Part shown: positions 38,383-48,380 of the stretch, one piece after another
Numbering within the stretch: the stretch's first letter is position 1
How the letters are laid out: every line of letters starts with the position of its first letter
Assembly (NCBI GenBank): GCA_002722095.1
Contig: PBKG01000007.1
Span: 9,457-73,456 of the forward strand
Length of the DNA: 64,000 nt
Direction: 5' to 3'
Source: Rhodospirillaceae bacterium
GTDB taxonomy: Bacteria > Pseudomonadota > Alphaproteobacteria > UBA8366
Notes under the pieces: model-generated
The model's database searches: none
What the model was told of the DNA's origin: nothing
Seen by the model: only the letters and a program-made list of their open reading frames with translations
Translations under genes and position numbers: made by a program

Positions 38383-38826
38383 TTACGGCCCCTTTTGATG
38401 CGCTTGACGCAATAACTCGAGCAAAAATTTCCGCCGTTCGGGAACGCTTTGCAAATCATTGAAGTGCGCCCAATCCTCTTCCGTCATGGGCACGGCAGCA
38501 TAATCGTTCTGATTCATGCAATCGCCGTAGGCGACCTCGTTAATCTCTGTGCCTGTCGCCCCGTTCACGACGACACGGAAGATATCCAACGCCACCTTGC
38601 CAAAAAGTGGGCAACCTATACAGGGCGCCGCTGGCACGGTCGGGTTTTGCTTAGGTTGTCGTGCGACCTGAACGCAAAATTCGTGATCCTTGGCATGCAC
38701 AGCCGGATTGAAGTCTGGCTTCACATAATTCTGAGTCGACTGGCAGGCGGCGAGGCCGAGACAGGCCAAGCTGGCTAACAATCCAGCAGGACGCCGCAAA
38801 GACGCAAGCCGTCTAGATATCCGCAT
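38383..38826 (-). CDS. Cys-rich lipoprotein of unknown function
   Basis: I do not recognise this 147-residue protein. It has an N-terminal signal with lipobox LAAC (mature Cys around residue 28) and five more cysteines, in EFC, PCIGC, GDC and similar contexts. The CIGCPLFGK segment resembles a metal or disulfide motif, but no known fold is evident. The start at 38826 overlaps the ilvD end by 14 bases, so it is read from the ilvD transcript. The C-terminal half is acidic then helical. Confidence 0.7.
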   Translation of the reverse strand: MRISRRLASLRRPAGLLASLACLGLAACQSTQNYVKPDFNPAVHAKDHEFCVQVARQPKQNPTVPAAPCIGCPLFGKVALDIFRVVVNGATGTEINEVAYGDCMNQNDYAAVPMTEEDWAHFNDLQSVPERRKFLLELLRQAHQKGP

Positions 38827-40528
38827 ATACGTGCGTCTCGGCCTTGGCACCGGGGTGGGTCACCGCGCCCTTGCAGGCCGGCCCGACTGTCTGCGCGTAG
38901 CGCCAAAGAGCGCCCGCCTGATAATCGGTTTCGCGGGGTCCCCATTTCTGACGACGATTCTCGAGTTCATCCTCGCCCAGATCGACTGAAAGAATACCTT
39001 CGACCGCGTCGATTGTGATCACGTCACCATCCTGCAACAGACCTATCGGCCCACCGACCGCAGCTTCCGGACCCACATGACCAATACAGAACCCTCGGGT
39101 CGCGCCTGAGAACCGACCATCTGTGATAAGCGCTACTTTGTCGCCCATACCTTGACCATAGAGGGCCGCCGTCGTTGCCAGCATCTCACGCATGCCTGGC
39201 CCTCCCTTGGGGCCCTCATAACGGATTACCAGAACTTCGCCTTCGCGGTAGTTCCGCTGCTCGACACAGGCAAACGCATCTTCTTCGCTGTCGAAACAAC
39301 GTGCCGGACCGGTGAAACTGAGATTCTCCAGGCCGGCCACTTTCACGATGGCACCCTCCGGCGCCAGGTTACCCTTCAAGCCAACCACGCCACCGGTCGG
39401 CGTGATCGGATTCGAAACCGGATAGATGATCTTTTGATCACCCGGCACCGTTATCGCTTCCAAGTTTTCGCCGATAGTCTTGCCGGTCACCGTCATACAA
39501 TCCCCATTGAGATAACCACCATCGAGCAGTGCACGCATGAGCACCGGCACACCGCCTATTTCGAACAAGTCCTTGGCCACATATTGCCCGCCCGGCTTGA
39601 GGTCGGCGATATACGGCGTGTCCTTGAAAACGTCGGCAACGTCGAAGATATCGAAATCGATTCCGGCCTCGTGCGCCATCGCCGGCAAGTGCAGCGCGGC
39701 ATTCGTCGAGCCACCGGAACAGGCGACGATCCGAGCCGAATTTATCAAGGCCTCTTTGGTTACGATGTCGCGTGGCCGAAGATTGTTCGCAATTAAATCC
39801 ATAACCGCATGGCCGGACGCTTCGGCATATTCGTCGCGCGATTCATATGGTGCGGGAGCACCCGCCGAACCTGGAATTGCAAGGCCAACCGCCTCGGATA
39901 CGCAAGCCATGGTGTTCGCGGTAAATTGCCCACCGCACGAGCCCGACGACGGACAGGCGACGCATTCCAGCTCGTGCAAATCCTCATCGCTCATATTGCC
40001 CGCACTATGGGCACCCACGGCTTCGAATACATCCTGAACCGTAACGTCCTTGCCTTTGTATCTCCCCGGCAGGATCGATCCGCCATACATGAACACCGCC
40101 GGAACGTTCAGGCGGATCATCGCCATCATCATGCCGGGTAGCGACTTGTCGCACCCCGCCAATCCGATTAGGGCGTCGTAACAGTGTCCGCGCATTGTAA
40201 GCTCGACGGAGTCCGCAATCAGGTCGCGGCTCACGAGCGAGCTTTTCATGCCCGCATGTCCCATCGCGATTCCATCCGTAACAGTAATGGTGGTGAATTC
40301 GCGGGGCGTTCCTTTCGCCGCCTTAACCCCTTTCTTGGCCGCCTGTGCCTGCCGCGAAAGATCGATATTGCAGGGGGCTGCCTCATTCCAACAGGAAGCG
40401 ACGCCAACGAACGGGAGCGCAATCTCCTCCTCGCTCATTCCCATGGCATAATAATAGGATCGGTGCGGCGCGCTTTCGGGCCCGACCGATACGTAACGGC
40501 TTGGTAGTTTCGACTTATCGATAGTCAT
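38813..40528 (-). CDS. ilvD: dihydroxy-acid dehydratase
   Basis: A 571-residue IlvD that makes the 2-oxo acids of branched-chain amino acid synthesis. Seen: [35 protein letters not shown] and [16 protein letters not shown], with the cluster cysteines. The shape fits the [2Fe-2S] or [4Fe-4S] IlvD/Edd family; gene name is by family and length. Other ilv genes are not in the window. Confidence 0.95.
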   Translation of the reverse strand: MTIDKSKLPSRYVSVGPESAPHRSYYYAMGMSEEEIALPFVGVASCWNEAAPCNIDLSRQAQAAKKGVKAAKGTPREFTTITVTDGIAMGHAGMKSSLVSRDLIADSVELTMRGHCYDALIGLAGCDKSLPGMMMAMIRLNVPAVFMYGGSILPGRYKGKDVTVQDVFEAVGAHSAGNMSDEDLHELECVACPSSGSCGGQFTANTMACVSEAVGLAIPGSAGAPAPYESRDEYAEASGHAVMDLIANNLRPRDIVTKEALINSARIVACSGGSTNAALHLPAMAHEAGIDFDIFDVADVFKDTPYIADLKPGGQYVAKDLFEIGGVPVLMRALLDGGYLNGDCMTVTGKTIGENLEAITVPGDQKIIYPVSNPITPTGGVVGLKGNLAPEGAIVKVAGLENLSFTGPARCFDSEEDAFACVEQRNYREGEVLVIRYEGPKGGPGMREMLATTAALYGQGMGDKVALITDGRFSGATRGFCIGHVGPEAAVGGPIGLLQDGDVITIDAVEGILSVDLGEDELENRRQKWGPRETDYQAGALWRYAQTVGPACKGAVTHPGAKAETHVYADI

Positions 40529-40607
40529 AGCGCCTCACTCTTACAAACACTTGCTATGCTTATGCAATTTTTTTTGGCGTGTTGAGTGCCGTGCGGCCGT
40601 TGACTTG

Positions 40608-41123
40608 TCAACCAGACTTTCCCGTTTCAACCAGATGCCGGCTGATTTCATCGACGACAAACCGGCCGAACTCTATCGGCGATGACTGACTCCGATCGCA
40701 CCATTTTGGATCAGGCTTAGCTATCCTTTCCACGTCTAGGACGAAAAAAACCGCTGCCGGTTTATCTTGATCAAAAACCGGAAAGCTTCGCCCGGCACAC
40801 CCGAGATTCTGGACTGTAAACAGGCCAATCATCCGGTTTCCCACTAATCGGCGGTTGGCTTTTCTGAGTCTATTCAACGCGGCCCCGTAGCGCTGCCGCT
40901 GCTCCGCAGATGGAGATACGGATCGTACTTTCGGGTGATCCTGCTGAAGCATTCTAACCATCGGTGGAATAGCGCTACTAATGCGGTTGGGTGCCCCTCG
41001 CAAGCTCCAGCCAAGCCCCCAATAACTAATTTGTCGCAGATCGACCGACTGGCGCTGCGGTGCGGCGCAAGCCGTAAGGCTGAACAGTATGATTGAAAAG
41101 CACCCCAGCAGCCGTGTCGTCAC
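40608..41123 (-). CDS. lipoprotein of unknown function, translationally coupled to valS
   Basis: A 171-residue unrecognised protein. Signal peptide TTRLLGCFSIILFSL with lipobox LTAC gives a predicted outer-membrane lipoprotein. The body is basic, with a few cysteines (NLGCAGR, PKWCDR). Start GTG at 41123 overlaps the valS TGA (GTGA), so it depends on valS translation. Confidence 0.72.
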   Translation of the reverse strand: MTTRLLGCFSIILFSLTACAAPQRQSVDLRQISYWGLGWSLRGAPNRISSAIPPMVRMLQQDHPKVRSVSPSAEQRQRYGAALNRLRKANRRLVGNRMIGLFTVQNLGCAGRSFPVFDQDKPAAVFFVLDVERIAKPDPKWCDRSQSSPIEFGRFVVDEISRHLVETGKSG

Positions 41124-43777
41124 TGTATCGACGCCAGGCGATCCAACGCAAATGTAAGTTTTGCTTTCAAAGCCTCTTCCGCGGACAAGCGCTCGCGCTG
41201 CTCTTCGACAACGGCTTCCGGTGCCTTGGCAAGGAATTGTTCGTTGCCGAGTTTCTTTGAAAGTTTGACGATCTCTCCGTCCGCCTTGGCGATTTCCTTT
41301 TTGAGCCGGTCCTGTTCCGCATTCAGGTCGATAACATCGGCCAAGGGCAGAAAAACATTCGCCTCATCATGCACCAACTGAACTGCACCTTTTGGCGCGT
41401 CACTGTCGACAACGATGTTGTCTAATCTAGCGAGCCTAAGGATCAACTGCTCGTGCTCCTTCAACCAGGACAGCGAGTTTTCATGGAGGCCCGCGATGAT
41501 ACCCGGAATTTTAGCACCGGCCGGTACATTCATTTCCGAACGCACCGATCGGATACCGGAAATCAACCGGATGGCCCAATCGATCTCATGGGCAGCCTCT
41601 TCGTCGGTCAGGCTTTCTTGGAATTCTGGCCAACGGCGTAACATCAATGGGGCTTCGTCAGCATCGACGAGCCGTTGAAAAAGCTCTTCGGTAAGGTAGG
41701 GCATAAAGGGATGTAAAAGATGGAGGATCTGTTCGAAGACCCAGGCTGCGGTGGCTCGCGTTTCAGCTTGGACGTCTTTGTCGTCGGCATCCAGAAGCGG
41801 TTTCGCAAACTCGAGATACCAATCGCAATAGGTGCCCCAAATGAATTGATATAAGGTCTGGGCCGCATCGTTGAACCGATACAGTTCGAGCCCCCGGGCG
41901 GTCTCTTCCTTGCAGTCCACGAGCGCACTTATAATCCAGCGATTGACCGTCTGGCTCACGTCGGTCGGGTCGAACGGAGCGCCAAAGGGACATTCGTTCA
42001 TTTCGCAGAATCGCGCCGCATTCCAGATTTTGGTCGCGAAATTTCGAGAGCCTTCGACCCTACTACTCGACAGTTTTATGTCACGCCCCGGCGCAGCCAA
42101 GGATGCCAATGTAAATCGCAACGCATCGCAACCGTACTGATCTATCAAATCCAAGGGATCGATCACATTGCCCTTGGATTTGGACATTTTCTGGCCTTTT
42201 TCGTCACGTACCAACGCATGCACATAGACCGTGTGGAACGGTACCTCGCCCATGAATTCGATACCCAACATCATCATGCGAGCGACCCAGAAAAAGATGA
42301 TGTCGAATCCCGTCACCAGCACATCGGTCGGGTAGTATCGCTTGAGTTCAGGTGTCTCATCGGGCCAACCCAGTGTCGAAAATGCCCAGAGCCCCGACGA
42401 GAACCATGTGTCCAGCACGTCCTCATCGCGGGTGAGTTCAGTTTTCGCGCCGTAATGCTTCTCCGCGGCGGCCAACGCATCTTCCTCCGATAGAGCCACG
42501 AAAATTTCGCCGTCGGGGCCGTACCATGCAGGGATTTGGTGTCCCCACCACAATTGGCGCGAAATGCACCAAGGCTGAATGTTGCGCATCCATTCGAAAT
42601 AGGTTTTGGACCAATTCTCGGGCACGAATTTTGTCTTACCGTCTTCGACGGCCTTGATTGCCGGCTTGGCCAGTTCGGCCGCATTTACGAACCACTGATC
42701 GGTGAGATAGGGCTCGATCGGCACCCCGCCTCTGTCGCCATAGGGCACGGTATGGGCATGGTCTTCGATTTTTTCCAGTAGTCCCGCCGTCTCAATGTCT
42801 GCCACCACTTTGTCGCGCGCTTCAAATCGATCGAGACCGCGATAACCTTCCGGCGCTTCGTCATTGATACGCCCTCGCGTGTCGAAAACATTGATCATGT
42901 CGAGCCCGTGGCGCCGCCCCACCTCGAAATCATTAAAATCGTGTGCCGGGGTAATTTTGACCGCGCCCGAACCTTGTTCGGGGTCGGCATATTCATCGGC
43001 CACAATTACGATACGCCGGCCGACAAGGGGCAGGACGCAATGCTTGCCGACAATATCCTTGTAGCGTTCGTCGTCTGGATGCACTGCAACTGCAGTATCC
43101 CCAAGCATGGTTTCCGGTCGCGTGGTGGCCACCGTGATATGGCGCCCTTCTTCGCCGTCCACAGGATAGCGAAAATACCAAAGATGGCCGTTGGTCTCGG
43201 TTTGCACCACTTCCAAATCGGAAATTGCGGTTTCCAGTTTCGGATCCCAATTCACCAATCGCTTGTCGCGATAAATCAAACCTTTTTCATGAAGATCGAC
43301 GAATACCTTCAGCACCGCACGGCTTAGTCCATCATCCATGGTAAAGCGCTCACGCGACCAATCGCAAGACGCGCCAAGGCGACGCAACTGGCGGGTAATG
43401 GTGCCGCCAGACTCAGCTTTCCATTGCCAAACCCGTTCAAGGAATTTTTCACGCCCTAAATCGCGGCGATTTTCACCCGATTCCGCGAGCTGCCGCTCTA
43501 CGACCATTTGAGTCGCAATACCTGCGTGATCCATCCCCGGCTGCCAAAGGGCGTCGCGGCCAGTCATCCGTGCGTGGCGAATCAAAATATCCTGCAGCGT
43601 GTTATTGAGCGCATGGCCCATATGGAGGCTGCCGGTGACATTCGGGGGAGGAATGACAATGGCGAATGGGTCGCCATCTGGCACTTGGCCACAGCCGAAG
43701 GCTCCCCCGTCTTCCCATTCCGCATAGCGTTTGGATTCAACCGCTTCGGGTTGATAATTTTTTTCAAGCGAGGTCAT
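41120..43777 (-). CDS. valS: valyl-tRNA synthetase
   Basis: An 885-residue class I synthetase. Seen: the HIGH region VTGSLHMGHALNN, an editing (CP1) domain with TTRPETMLGDTAVAVHPDD, KMSKSKGNV, anticodon-binding region, and a C-terminal coiled-coil arm (about residues 815-885). Downstream lipoprotein gene overlaps the stop. Confidence 0.98.
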   Translation of the reverse strand: MTSLEKNYQPEAVESKRYAEWEDGGAFGCGQVPDGDPFAIVIPPPNVTGSLHMGHALNNTLQDILIRHARMTGRDALWQPGMDHAGIATQMVVERQLAESGENRRDLGREKFLERVWQWKAESGGTITRQLRRLGASCDWSRERFTMDDGLSRAVLKVFVDLHEKGLIYRDKRLVNWDPKLETAISDLEVVQTETNGHLWYFRYPVDGEEGRHITVATTRPETMLGDTAVAVHPDDERYKDIVGKHCVLPLVGRRIVIVADEYADPEQGSGAVKITPAHDFNDFEVGRRHGLDMINVFDTRGRINDEAPEGYRGLDRFEARDKVVADIETAGLLEKIEDHAHTVPYGDRGGVPIEPYLTDQWFVNAAELAKPAIKAVEDGKTKFVPENWSKTYFEWMRNIQPWCISRQLWWGHQIPAWYGPDGEIFVALSEEDALAAAEKHYGAKTELTRDEDVLDTWFSSGLWAFSTLGWPDETPELKRYYPTDVLVTGFDIIFFWVARMMMLGIEFMGEVPFHTVYVHALVRDEKGQKMSKSKGNVIDPLDLIDQYGCDALRFTLASLAAPGRDIKLSSSRVEGSRNFATKIWNAARFCEMNECPFGAPFDPTDVSQTVNRWIISALVDCKEETARGLELYRFNDAAQTLYQFIWGTYCDWYLEFAKPLLDADDKDVQAETRATAAWVFEQILHLLHPFMPYLTEELFQRLVDADEAPLMLRRWPEFQESLTDEEAAHEIDWAIRLISGIRSVRSEMNVPAGAKIPGIIAGLHENSLSWLKEHEQLILRLARLDNIVVDSDAPKGAVQLVHDEANVFLPLADVIDLNAEQDRLKKEIAKADGEIVKLSKKLGNEQFLAKAPEAVVEEQRERLSAEEALKAKLTFALDRLASIQ

Positions 43778-43840
43778 GAATGCCTACTTCGGGGCGGTCT
43801 TGTGCGTCTTGCCGGTCGAAATGCCAAGATGCCAGTAGGC

Positions 43841-44458
43841 CTATTTCGGCTCGGCTTCGTCCGCCATTCGTTGAATCTCTTTCTGCACCAACCGTTCGAC
43901 CATATCGGGAAGGTTGGCGTCAAGCCATTCACGCAGCATCGGCCGCAACAATTCCTCGGCCAACTGTTCAACGGTCAGACCGGGACGATGTTCGCGAATT
44001 GCGGTCGATAAATTGGCGAGCGAGGTAGTCGCTTGAGCGCGCGGACTGTCGCCGATCAGATTATCAACGGGCCCTGCTGGTGCCGGAGGCGGCGGAGGCG
44101 GCGGCGCTGGAGACGGCGGCGGAGGCGGTGGCGGTGGCGGAGGAGGCGGTGGTGGCGGCGCAGCTTCTTCGGGTTCGTCGTAAAACTCGACTTCGTCTTC
44201 AACTTCGTCCTCGAGCTCCAGGACTTCTTCTTCCACTTCCTCGACAAGTTCGATTTCGTCTTCCGCTTCGTCGACCAATTCGAGTTCGTCGTCTAGCTCG
44301 AGCGGTTCCTCTTCCGGCTCTGGCGGCGGAGCAGGTTCAGGAGGCTCTTCCGGCGGTGCGGCGGCCTGGTCTCCCTCGTCATCTTCCGAAATAATTTTCC
44401 GGATCGACGCCAGGATTTCTTCCATTGAAGGTTCTTGCTGTCCGCCACCTTCGCTCAT
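43841..44458 (-). CDS. popZ: PopZ-family polar organising protein (DUF2497)
   Basis: A 205-residue PopZ-type protein. Seen: the N-terminal helix PSMEEILASIRKIISEDD (client-binding region), a Glu/Asp-rich disordered middle with alternating Glu-Leu, then a long proline tract, and the C-terminal oligomerisation helices GLTVEQLAEELLRPMLREWL and PDMVERLVQKEIQRM. In Caulobacter PopZ anchors ParB and regulators at the poles. The acidic and proline tracts are longer than in that protein by eye. valS neighbour is typical. Confidence 0.93.
   Translation of the reverse strand: MSEGGGQQEPSMEEILASIRKIISEDDEGDQAAAPPEEPPEPAPPPEPEEEPLELDDELELVDEAEDEIELVEEVEEEVLELEDEVEDEVEFYDEPEEAAPPPPPPPPPPPPPPPSPAPPPPPPPAPAGPVDNLIGDSPRAQATTSLANLSTAIREHRPGLTVEQLAEELLRPMLREWLDANLPDMVERLVQKEIQRMADEAEPK
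44070..44165 (-). repeat. proline-coding low-complexity tract in popZ
   Basis: GGC/GGT-type triplets on plus (CCG/CCA/CCC on minus) encode a run of prolines broken by Ser/Ala. Length changes here would be in-frame and could alter condensate properties. Confidence 0.75.
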
Positions 44459-44564
44459 GGTCTACCTCTTTCACTGGACCGCATAAAACAGATGCAGTCG
44501 AAATACTCCCTCGAACCGTAGATCAAGGACCTTTCTTCCCACCAGTTCTAGCAGACAGCCTCAT

Positions 44565-45914
44565 TCAATCTCCAAGGCCAAAAAATTTCTGGCGCACGGA
44601 ATTGTAATGCAATGACGTGTCGTAATACCCGCCAGGCAGTTTCAACGCCGGCCCCGTAAGCCGGCCCGTCGCATTCAAAACATCGAATCTTGCAACAATT
44701 TCATCACGTTCCGCACGTACGAGGTCGACCTTCGCATCGAGCAACTCCTGCTCCGCATCGAGCACATCGAGTACCGTACGAGATCCGACCAACGCTTCCT
44801 GCTGAACCCCTTCAAGTGCGATCTGAGCGGCACGTACCTCTGCTTTCAGCGATTTGATTCGCGCCCGCGCAGTAGCCAGCGCTTCCCATCCGCTGGTTGC
44901 GTCCTCGACCGCCTGTCGACGTGCCTCTTCAATTTCGATACGTGCCTGGGCGGCCAATTGCTTCGCCTCGCGCACCCGGCTAAAGACTGCACCTTGCTGG
45001 TAGAGCGGTACGGTCAATTGTGCACGCATTTCATAGTCGGTTGTCGTGCGATTGTTGGAATCCTGGTTGCGCGCATTGGTCGCCCGGCCAATTACGTCCA
45101 AACTCGGCAACAATTCACCTGTAATCTCACGAACGTTGTGGCGCGCTGCCGCCTCGTCGAATTTGGCCGCGAGCACACCAGGGTTTCGATCGGTCGCAAG
45201 CTTGATCGCTTCTTCAGATCCGGTTGGCAACTCGAGAGCTGGGTCGGGCTTTTGTAGGTCCGCTGCCTCGGCCCCAACCACCTGTTGGAAGACGCCACGG
45301 CTGGTTTCAAGATCACCCTCCGCCTGGATACGATCCGCACGAGCACCTGCAAGGCGCGCTTCGGCCTGGGTCACATCGGTTCGGGTTACTTCACCAACAT
45401 TGAAACGGTCTCGCGTGGCTTCCAGCTGCCGAGCGAGCACCTTTTCGTTGTTGATATTGAGCTGCAGCACTGCGCGATCGCGAAACACGTCCATGTAGGC
45501 GGTAACCGCGTTCAGCAGCACTGTTTGTTCTGTCGAAATCAACCGCGCCCGCTCTGCGCGCACATTACTTTCCGCCTCCCGCGTCGCAGCTTGAGTTTGG
45601 CCGCCATTGTAGACGTTCTGAGTAATCGTTACTTGAGCCTGAAATCCGCTTCGGCGATTTAGTTCGTTGTTGTCGTTATTGCGGCGGTTCCAGAAAGCAT
45701 TGCCACGCACCGTGCCTTCCACCTCCGGTCGCCATCCCGACAATGCCTGACTGACATCCTCGTCCGTAGAGCGCACGAATGCGCGTTGCGCCTGAAGGGT
45801 GGGATTGTTCTGATAAGCATGCACCAGCGCTTCCTCGAGTGTCATTGCTTGAGCTGACACTGCTACCGTCGCCGCGCCCAGGATCGCAACGCCGGCAAAC
45901 ATACCACGCAGCAC
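44565..45914 (-). CDS. tolC: TolC-family outer-membrane efflux protein
   Basis: A TolC-type outer-membrane channel of about 449 residues. Seen: EEALVHAYQNNPTLQAQRAFVRS, the repeated alpha-helical barrel halves, and NVYNGGQTQAATREAES with VLDVLDAEQELLDAKV. The signal peptide is in FAGVAILGAATVAVSAQA. The start is unclear: GTG 45914 is picked because it leaves an Arg before the hydrophobic core; ATG 45902 and TTG 45986 are possible. A Pcm-like gene lies upstream, a common order. Confidence 0.9.
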   Translation of the reverse strand: MLRGMFAGVAILGAATVAVSAQAMTLEEALVHAYQNNPTLQAQRAFVRSTDEDVSQALSGWRPEVEGTVRGNAFWNRRNNDNNELNRRSGFQAQVTITQNVYNGGQTQAATREAESNVRAERARLISTEQTVLLNAVTAYMDVFRDRAVLQLNINNEKVLARQLEATRDRFNVGEVTRTDVTQAEARLAGARADRIQAEGDLETSRGVFQQVVGAEAADLQKPDPALELPTGSEEAIKLATDRNPGVLAAKFDEAAARHNVREITGELLPSLDVIGRATNARNQDSNNRTTTDYEMRAQLTVPLYQQGAVFSRVREAKQLAAQARIEIEEARRQAVEDATSGWEALATARARIKSLKAEVRAAQIALEGVQQEALVGSRTVLDVLDAEQELLDAKVDLVRAERDEIVARFDVLNATGRLTGPALKLPGGYYDTSLHYNSVRQKFFGLGD

Positions 45915-46220
45915 TACCGAAAACCCGGCAGGACGCGCAATTCTCTCGCGACATTGAAACACCAAACGAAAGCTCACAAAAATCAATCCACGCTCGCTTC
46001 GAACACCAGTCTACGCCCAGAAGGACGAACAGCACTTTTACTCGCCAACAGGTTCAGGACAGTTCTATCCTGAAATCATTACCAAATTCATACAAAGCGT
46101 TACGCAGAACCACAACCCTTTCCGGCATTTGGCATCGACGGCCACCGCGCAAGTTCTTCTAAAAACGGCTGAAAAAAGAAGTATCGCCGGTAACCCCCTA
46201 AATCTAGCGGGTTATTTGCA

Positions 46221-46871
46221 CTAGAACACAAAATTTTGTGGCTGATTAAAGTCAGACAACAGATGCGCCTTCGCGTCAAACAGGACTCTGCCGGACTGGC
46301 CGGACGCATTTTTGAGATATCGAGTCGCGCGGCCGATGCCATTTTCGACCACAACCGCCACCAACCGTCCACCATCGACAAGTTGTCCGCAAAGCGCTTC
46401 CGGAACCATTTCTACGGCGCCGTCGATAAAAATAGCATTGTACGGGGCCTCTTTAGTCCAGCCTTCCCGCAGAGGTCCCGAAACCGGAACCACATTATCG
46501 AGGCCGAGTGACGTGCAGGTTTCGCCGGTTTTTGCACTGATCGCAGGGTCATCCTCCAAAACAAAAACAACCCGCGCCATTCGCCCCATGACCGCCGCGG
46601 CGTAGCCGCTGGCACAACCGATTACAAGCACCACATCCTCCGACGCGATTTCGAGGCTCTGGAACATCTTTGCCGCGATCATTGGCGCCATCATCGCACG
46701 GCCCTCAGCTACCTCGAGCTCACCATCGCTATATGCCAAGGGTCTAAGGTCTTCGGGTACAAAGGCCTCGCGCGGTAAATCGCCCATCGCCGACAGCACC
46801 GCCGGGTCGGTCACTCGATTGGTGCGCAATTGGCAATCGACCATATTGCGCCTGGCTTCTGCGGTGTCCAT
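46221..46871 (-). CDS. degenerate Pcm-like methyltransferase
   Basis: A 216-residue paralogue of protein isoaspartate methyltransferase. The N-terminal helices (MVDCQLRTNRVTDPAVLSAMGDLPREAFVPE) are family-like, but the GQTIS motif is gone (RAMMAPMIAAKMF) and the SAM loop reads VLVIGCASGYAA, with the middle Gly of GxGxG changed to Ala. It is therefore unlikely to repair isoaspartate. Sits 234-318 bases upstream of tolC, depending on the tolC start, on the same strand, as in many Alphaproteobacteria; a real Pcm is encoded at 22.8 kb. Confidence 0.88.
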   Translation of the reverse strand: MDTAEARRNMVDCQLRTNRVTDPAVLSAMGDLPREAFVPEDLRPLAYSDGELEVAEGRAMMAPMIAAKMFQSLEIASEDVVLVIGCASGYAAAVMGRMARVVFVLEDDPAISAKTGETCTSLGLDNVVPVSGPLREGWTKEAPYNAIFIDGAVEMVPEALCGQLVDGGRLVAVVVENGIGRATRYLKNASGQSGRVLFDAKAHLLSDFNQPQNFVF

Positions 46872-46990
46872 TGCTCCCTCTTAATCCTATCAATCGCACG
46901 CAGCTGCTTGGCGATACTTCGCTGATATAGTTGCTAGTATATATAAGCTGCAAAATCGAGTGGTCCATGAGTTTATTCATGAGCTTGCGC

Positions 46991-47018
46991 TTGACCTGCC
47001 GCAGCTCACGACTACACT
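46991..47018 (+). promoter_or_regulatory. tRNA-Cys promoter
   Basis: TTGACC (46991-46996) and TACACT (47013-47018) with a 16-base spacer; predicted start about 47025, 14 bases before the tRNA 5' end. Confidence 0.6.
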
Positions 47019-47038
47019 CGCGCTTCGCTCGATCTCAC

Positions 47039-47112
47039 GGTCCGGTGGCAGAGTGGCTATGCAGCGGATTGCAAATCCGTGTACGTCGGTTCGATTCCGG
47101 CCCGGACCTCCA
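47039..47112 (+). tRNA. tRNA-Cys (anticodon GCA)
   Basis: Complete cloverleaf: acceptor GGTCCGG (47039-47045) with CCGGACC (47102-47108), anticodon loop TTGCAAA with GCA at 47071-47073, T-loop GTTCGATTC. CCA is encoded (47110-47112). A T-rich stretch follows, probably its end signal. Confidence 0.97.
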
Positions 47113-47151
47113 AAATTTTTTTCCTATCCTGCCGAAGCCCACCCATTCGCC

Positions 47152-47180
47152 TTGCCTGGCGTTGGCACCGTTGCTATAAG
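47152..47180 (+). promoter_or_regulatory. tRNA-Asn promoter
   Basis: TTGCCT (47152-47157) and TATAAG (47175-47180), spacer 17. It lies about 40 bases before the tRNA. So the two tRNAs have separate promoters. Confidence 0.55.
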
Positions 47181-47221
47181 CCAGCCTCCTAGGGCGCGCG
47201 ATTGCGGCCCGAGGCCACTGA

Positions 47222-47297
<76 letters not shown>

Positions 47298-47326
47298 TTT
47301 CATAATAATAAAAACAGAACCTTATG

Positions 47327-47356
47327 CGCCCCCGCTCCGGCGGGGGTTTTCTTTTT
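47327..47356 (+). terminator. Rho-independent terminator after tRNA-Asn
   Basis: CCCCCGC-TCCG-GCGGGGG, a perfect 7-bp stem with a tetraloop, then TTTTCTTTTT. It lies 30 bases after the tRNA 3' end. Confidence 0.92.
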
Positions 47357-47372
47357 GGTTTGAACTTCGTTT

Positions 47373-48257
47373 TCAGTCGTAGCCATAAACCGGGTCGAGA
47401 TCTTCTTTCATCATCCGCTCCAGTTCAGCGACCTGCTCTTTGCTGAAATAATCCTGAAAACCGCCAACCACGCCTCGTCTCGCCTTGAAGCTATCTTCAT
47501 CATCGGGATGTTCTGTGCTGACCCGAAAATCCCCCTGATAAAAATTCGTCGCCTCCCTTTTCTTCATGCTGTCGAACGAAGCGAAGGCAATGGCGTCGGC
47601 GATCTCGTCGTCATTAAAATCGAGCGCAAGGAATTCGATGATGGACTTAAATTGAACGAAAGGGTCGGCGTGGAGATCTTCATAGCGAACCATCAGATGC
47701 GTGCCGAACTGTCGGCCGAGTGTCGCCCAGCGGTTCATGAACCGGATAATCGTCGGCAATCCTCCTCTGATTTCCGTGGCGAATTCGAAAATATCGACCC
47801 CTTCCAAATAGCCGCTTCGCTTGCTTTGTTGGAAATACATAGAGACCGCGACATCGAGCGGATGACGGACGACAAAAAGGGTTTTTGAGGAGGCGAAATA
47901 TCCTTTTGGCCCACCCTCTGGAAGGAATTCGTTACCCTCCAATACGTGGGCGTCGTCATGAGTAAAAAAGAAATGAGGAAGCTCGGGATTGCTCCGGTAA
48001 TCGCCCGAAAAATCGATAATCTCATTTTCAGGCAACCCCAACCGCTGTTGAAACAGCCGCGACAACATTACCTCGACCCAGGTTCGCCCGCTTTTAGGAT
48101 AGGACAGTATCACCGCGTCCGAGCGCATGACGCCTTCCATCATTCGGGTACGAAATTTATAGGCCTTACGCCGGTTGCGGGTAAGGAACGGATAGCATAG
48201 TGGGAAGCCCGCCCGCCGGGCGAGACACACACCTTCGTATAGTCCCCGTTTCAGCAT
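47373..48257 (-). CDS. sulfotransferase-domain protein
   Basis: A 294-residue PAPS-dependent sulfotransferase. Seen: the 5'-phosphosulfate loop VILSYPKSGRTWVE, and the 3'-phosphate site VVRHPLDVAVSMYF. It resembles cytosolic-type enzymes with no signal or membrane helix. The start at 48257 has a G-rich ribosome site; the longer frame has unlikely residues. Acceptor unknown; a lipid, glycan or small molecule is possible. Confidence 0.85.
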   Translation of the reverse strand: MLKRGLYEGVCLARRAGFPLCYPFLTRNRRKAYKFRTRMMEGVMRSDAVILSYPKSGRTWVEVMLSRLFQQRLGLPENEIIDFSGDYRSNPELPHFFFTHDDAHVLEGNEFLPEGGPKGYFASSKTLFVVRHPLDVAVSMYFQQSKRSGYLEGVDIFEFATEIRGGLPTIIRFMNRWATLGRQFGTHLMVRYEDLHADPFVQFKSIIEFLALDFNDDEIADAIAFASFDSMKKREATNFYQGDFRVSTEHPDDEDSFKARRGVVGGFQDYFSKEQVAELERMMKEDLDPVYGYD

Positions 48258-48380
48258 TATCCCCCGCCGCCGCCGGCATTCCTCGTGCCATACAAATCCC
48301 AGGCATGGCAATGGGCCCAGCGGAGCGCCGATTATGTAGCAAGGCAATAAGTTGGCGGCCAGTCTAAAGCCGCCATTCCG

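Noticed and set aside
44080..44394. Ala/Glu/Val-rich plus-strand frame opposite popZ
   Set aside because: Antisense of low-complexity acidic and proline tracts.
46191..46216. TAACCC/GGGTTA inverted repeat after the Pcm-like gene as terminator
   Set aside because: Short arms with no T-run on the minus strand.
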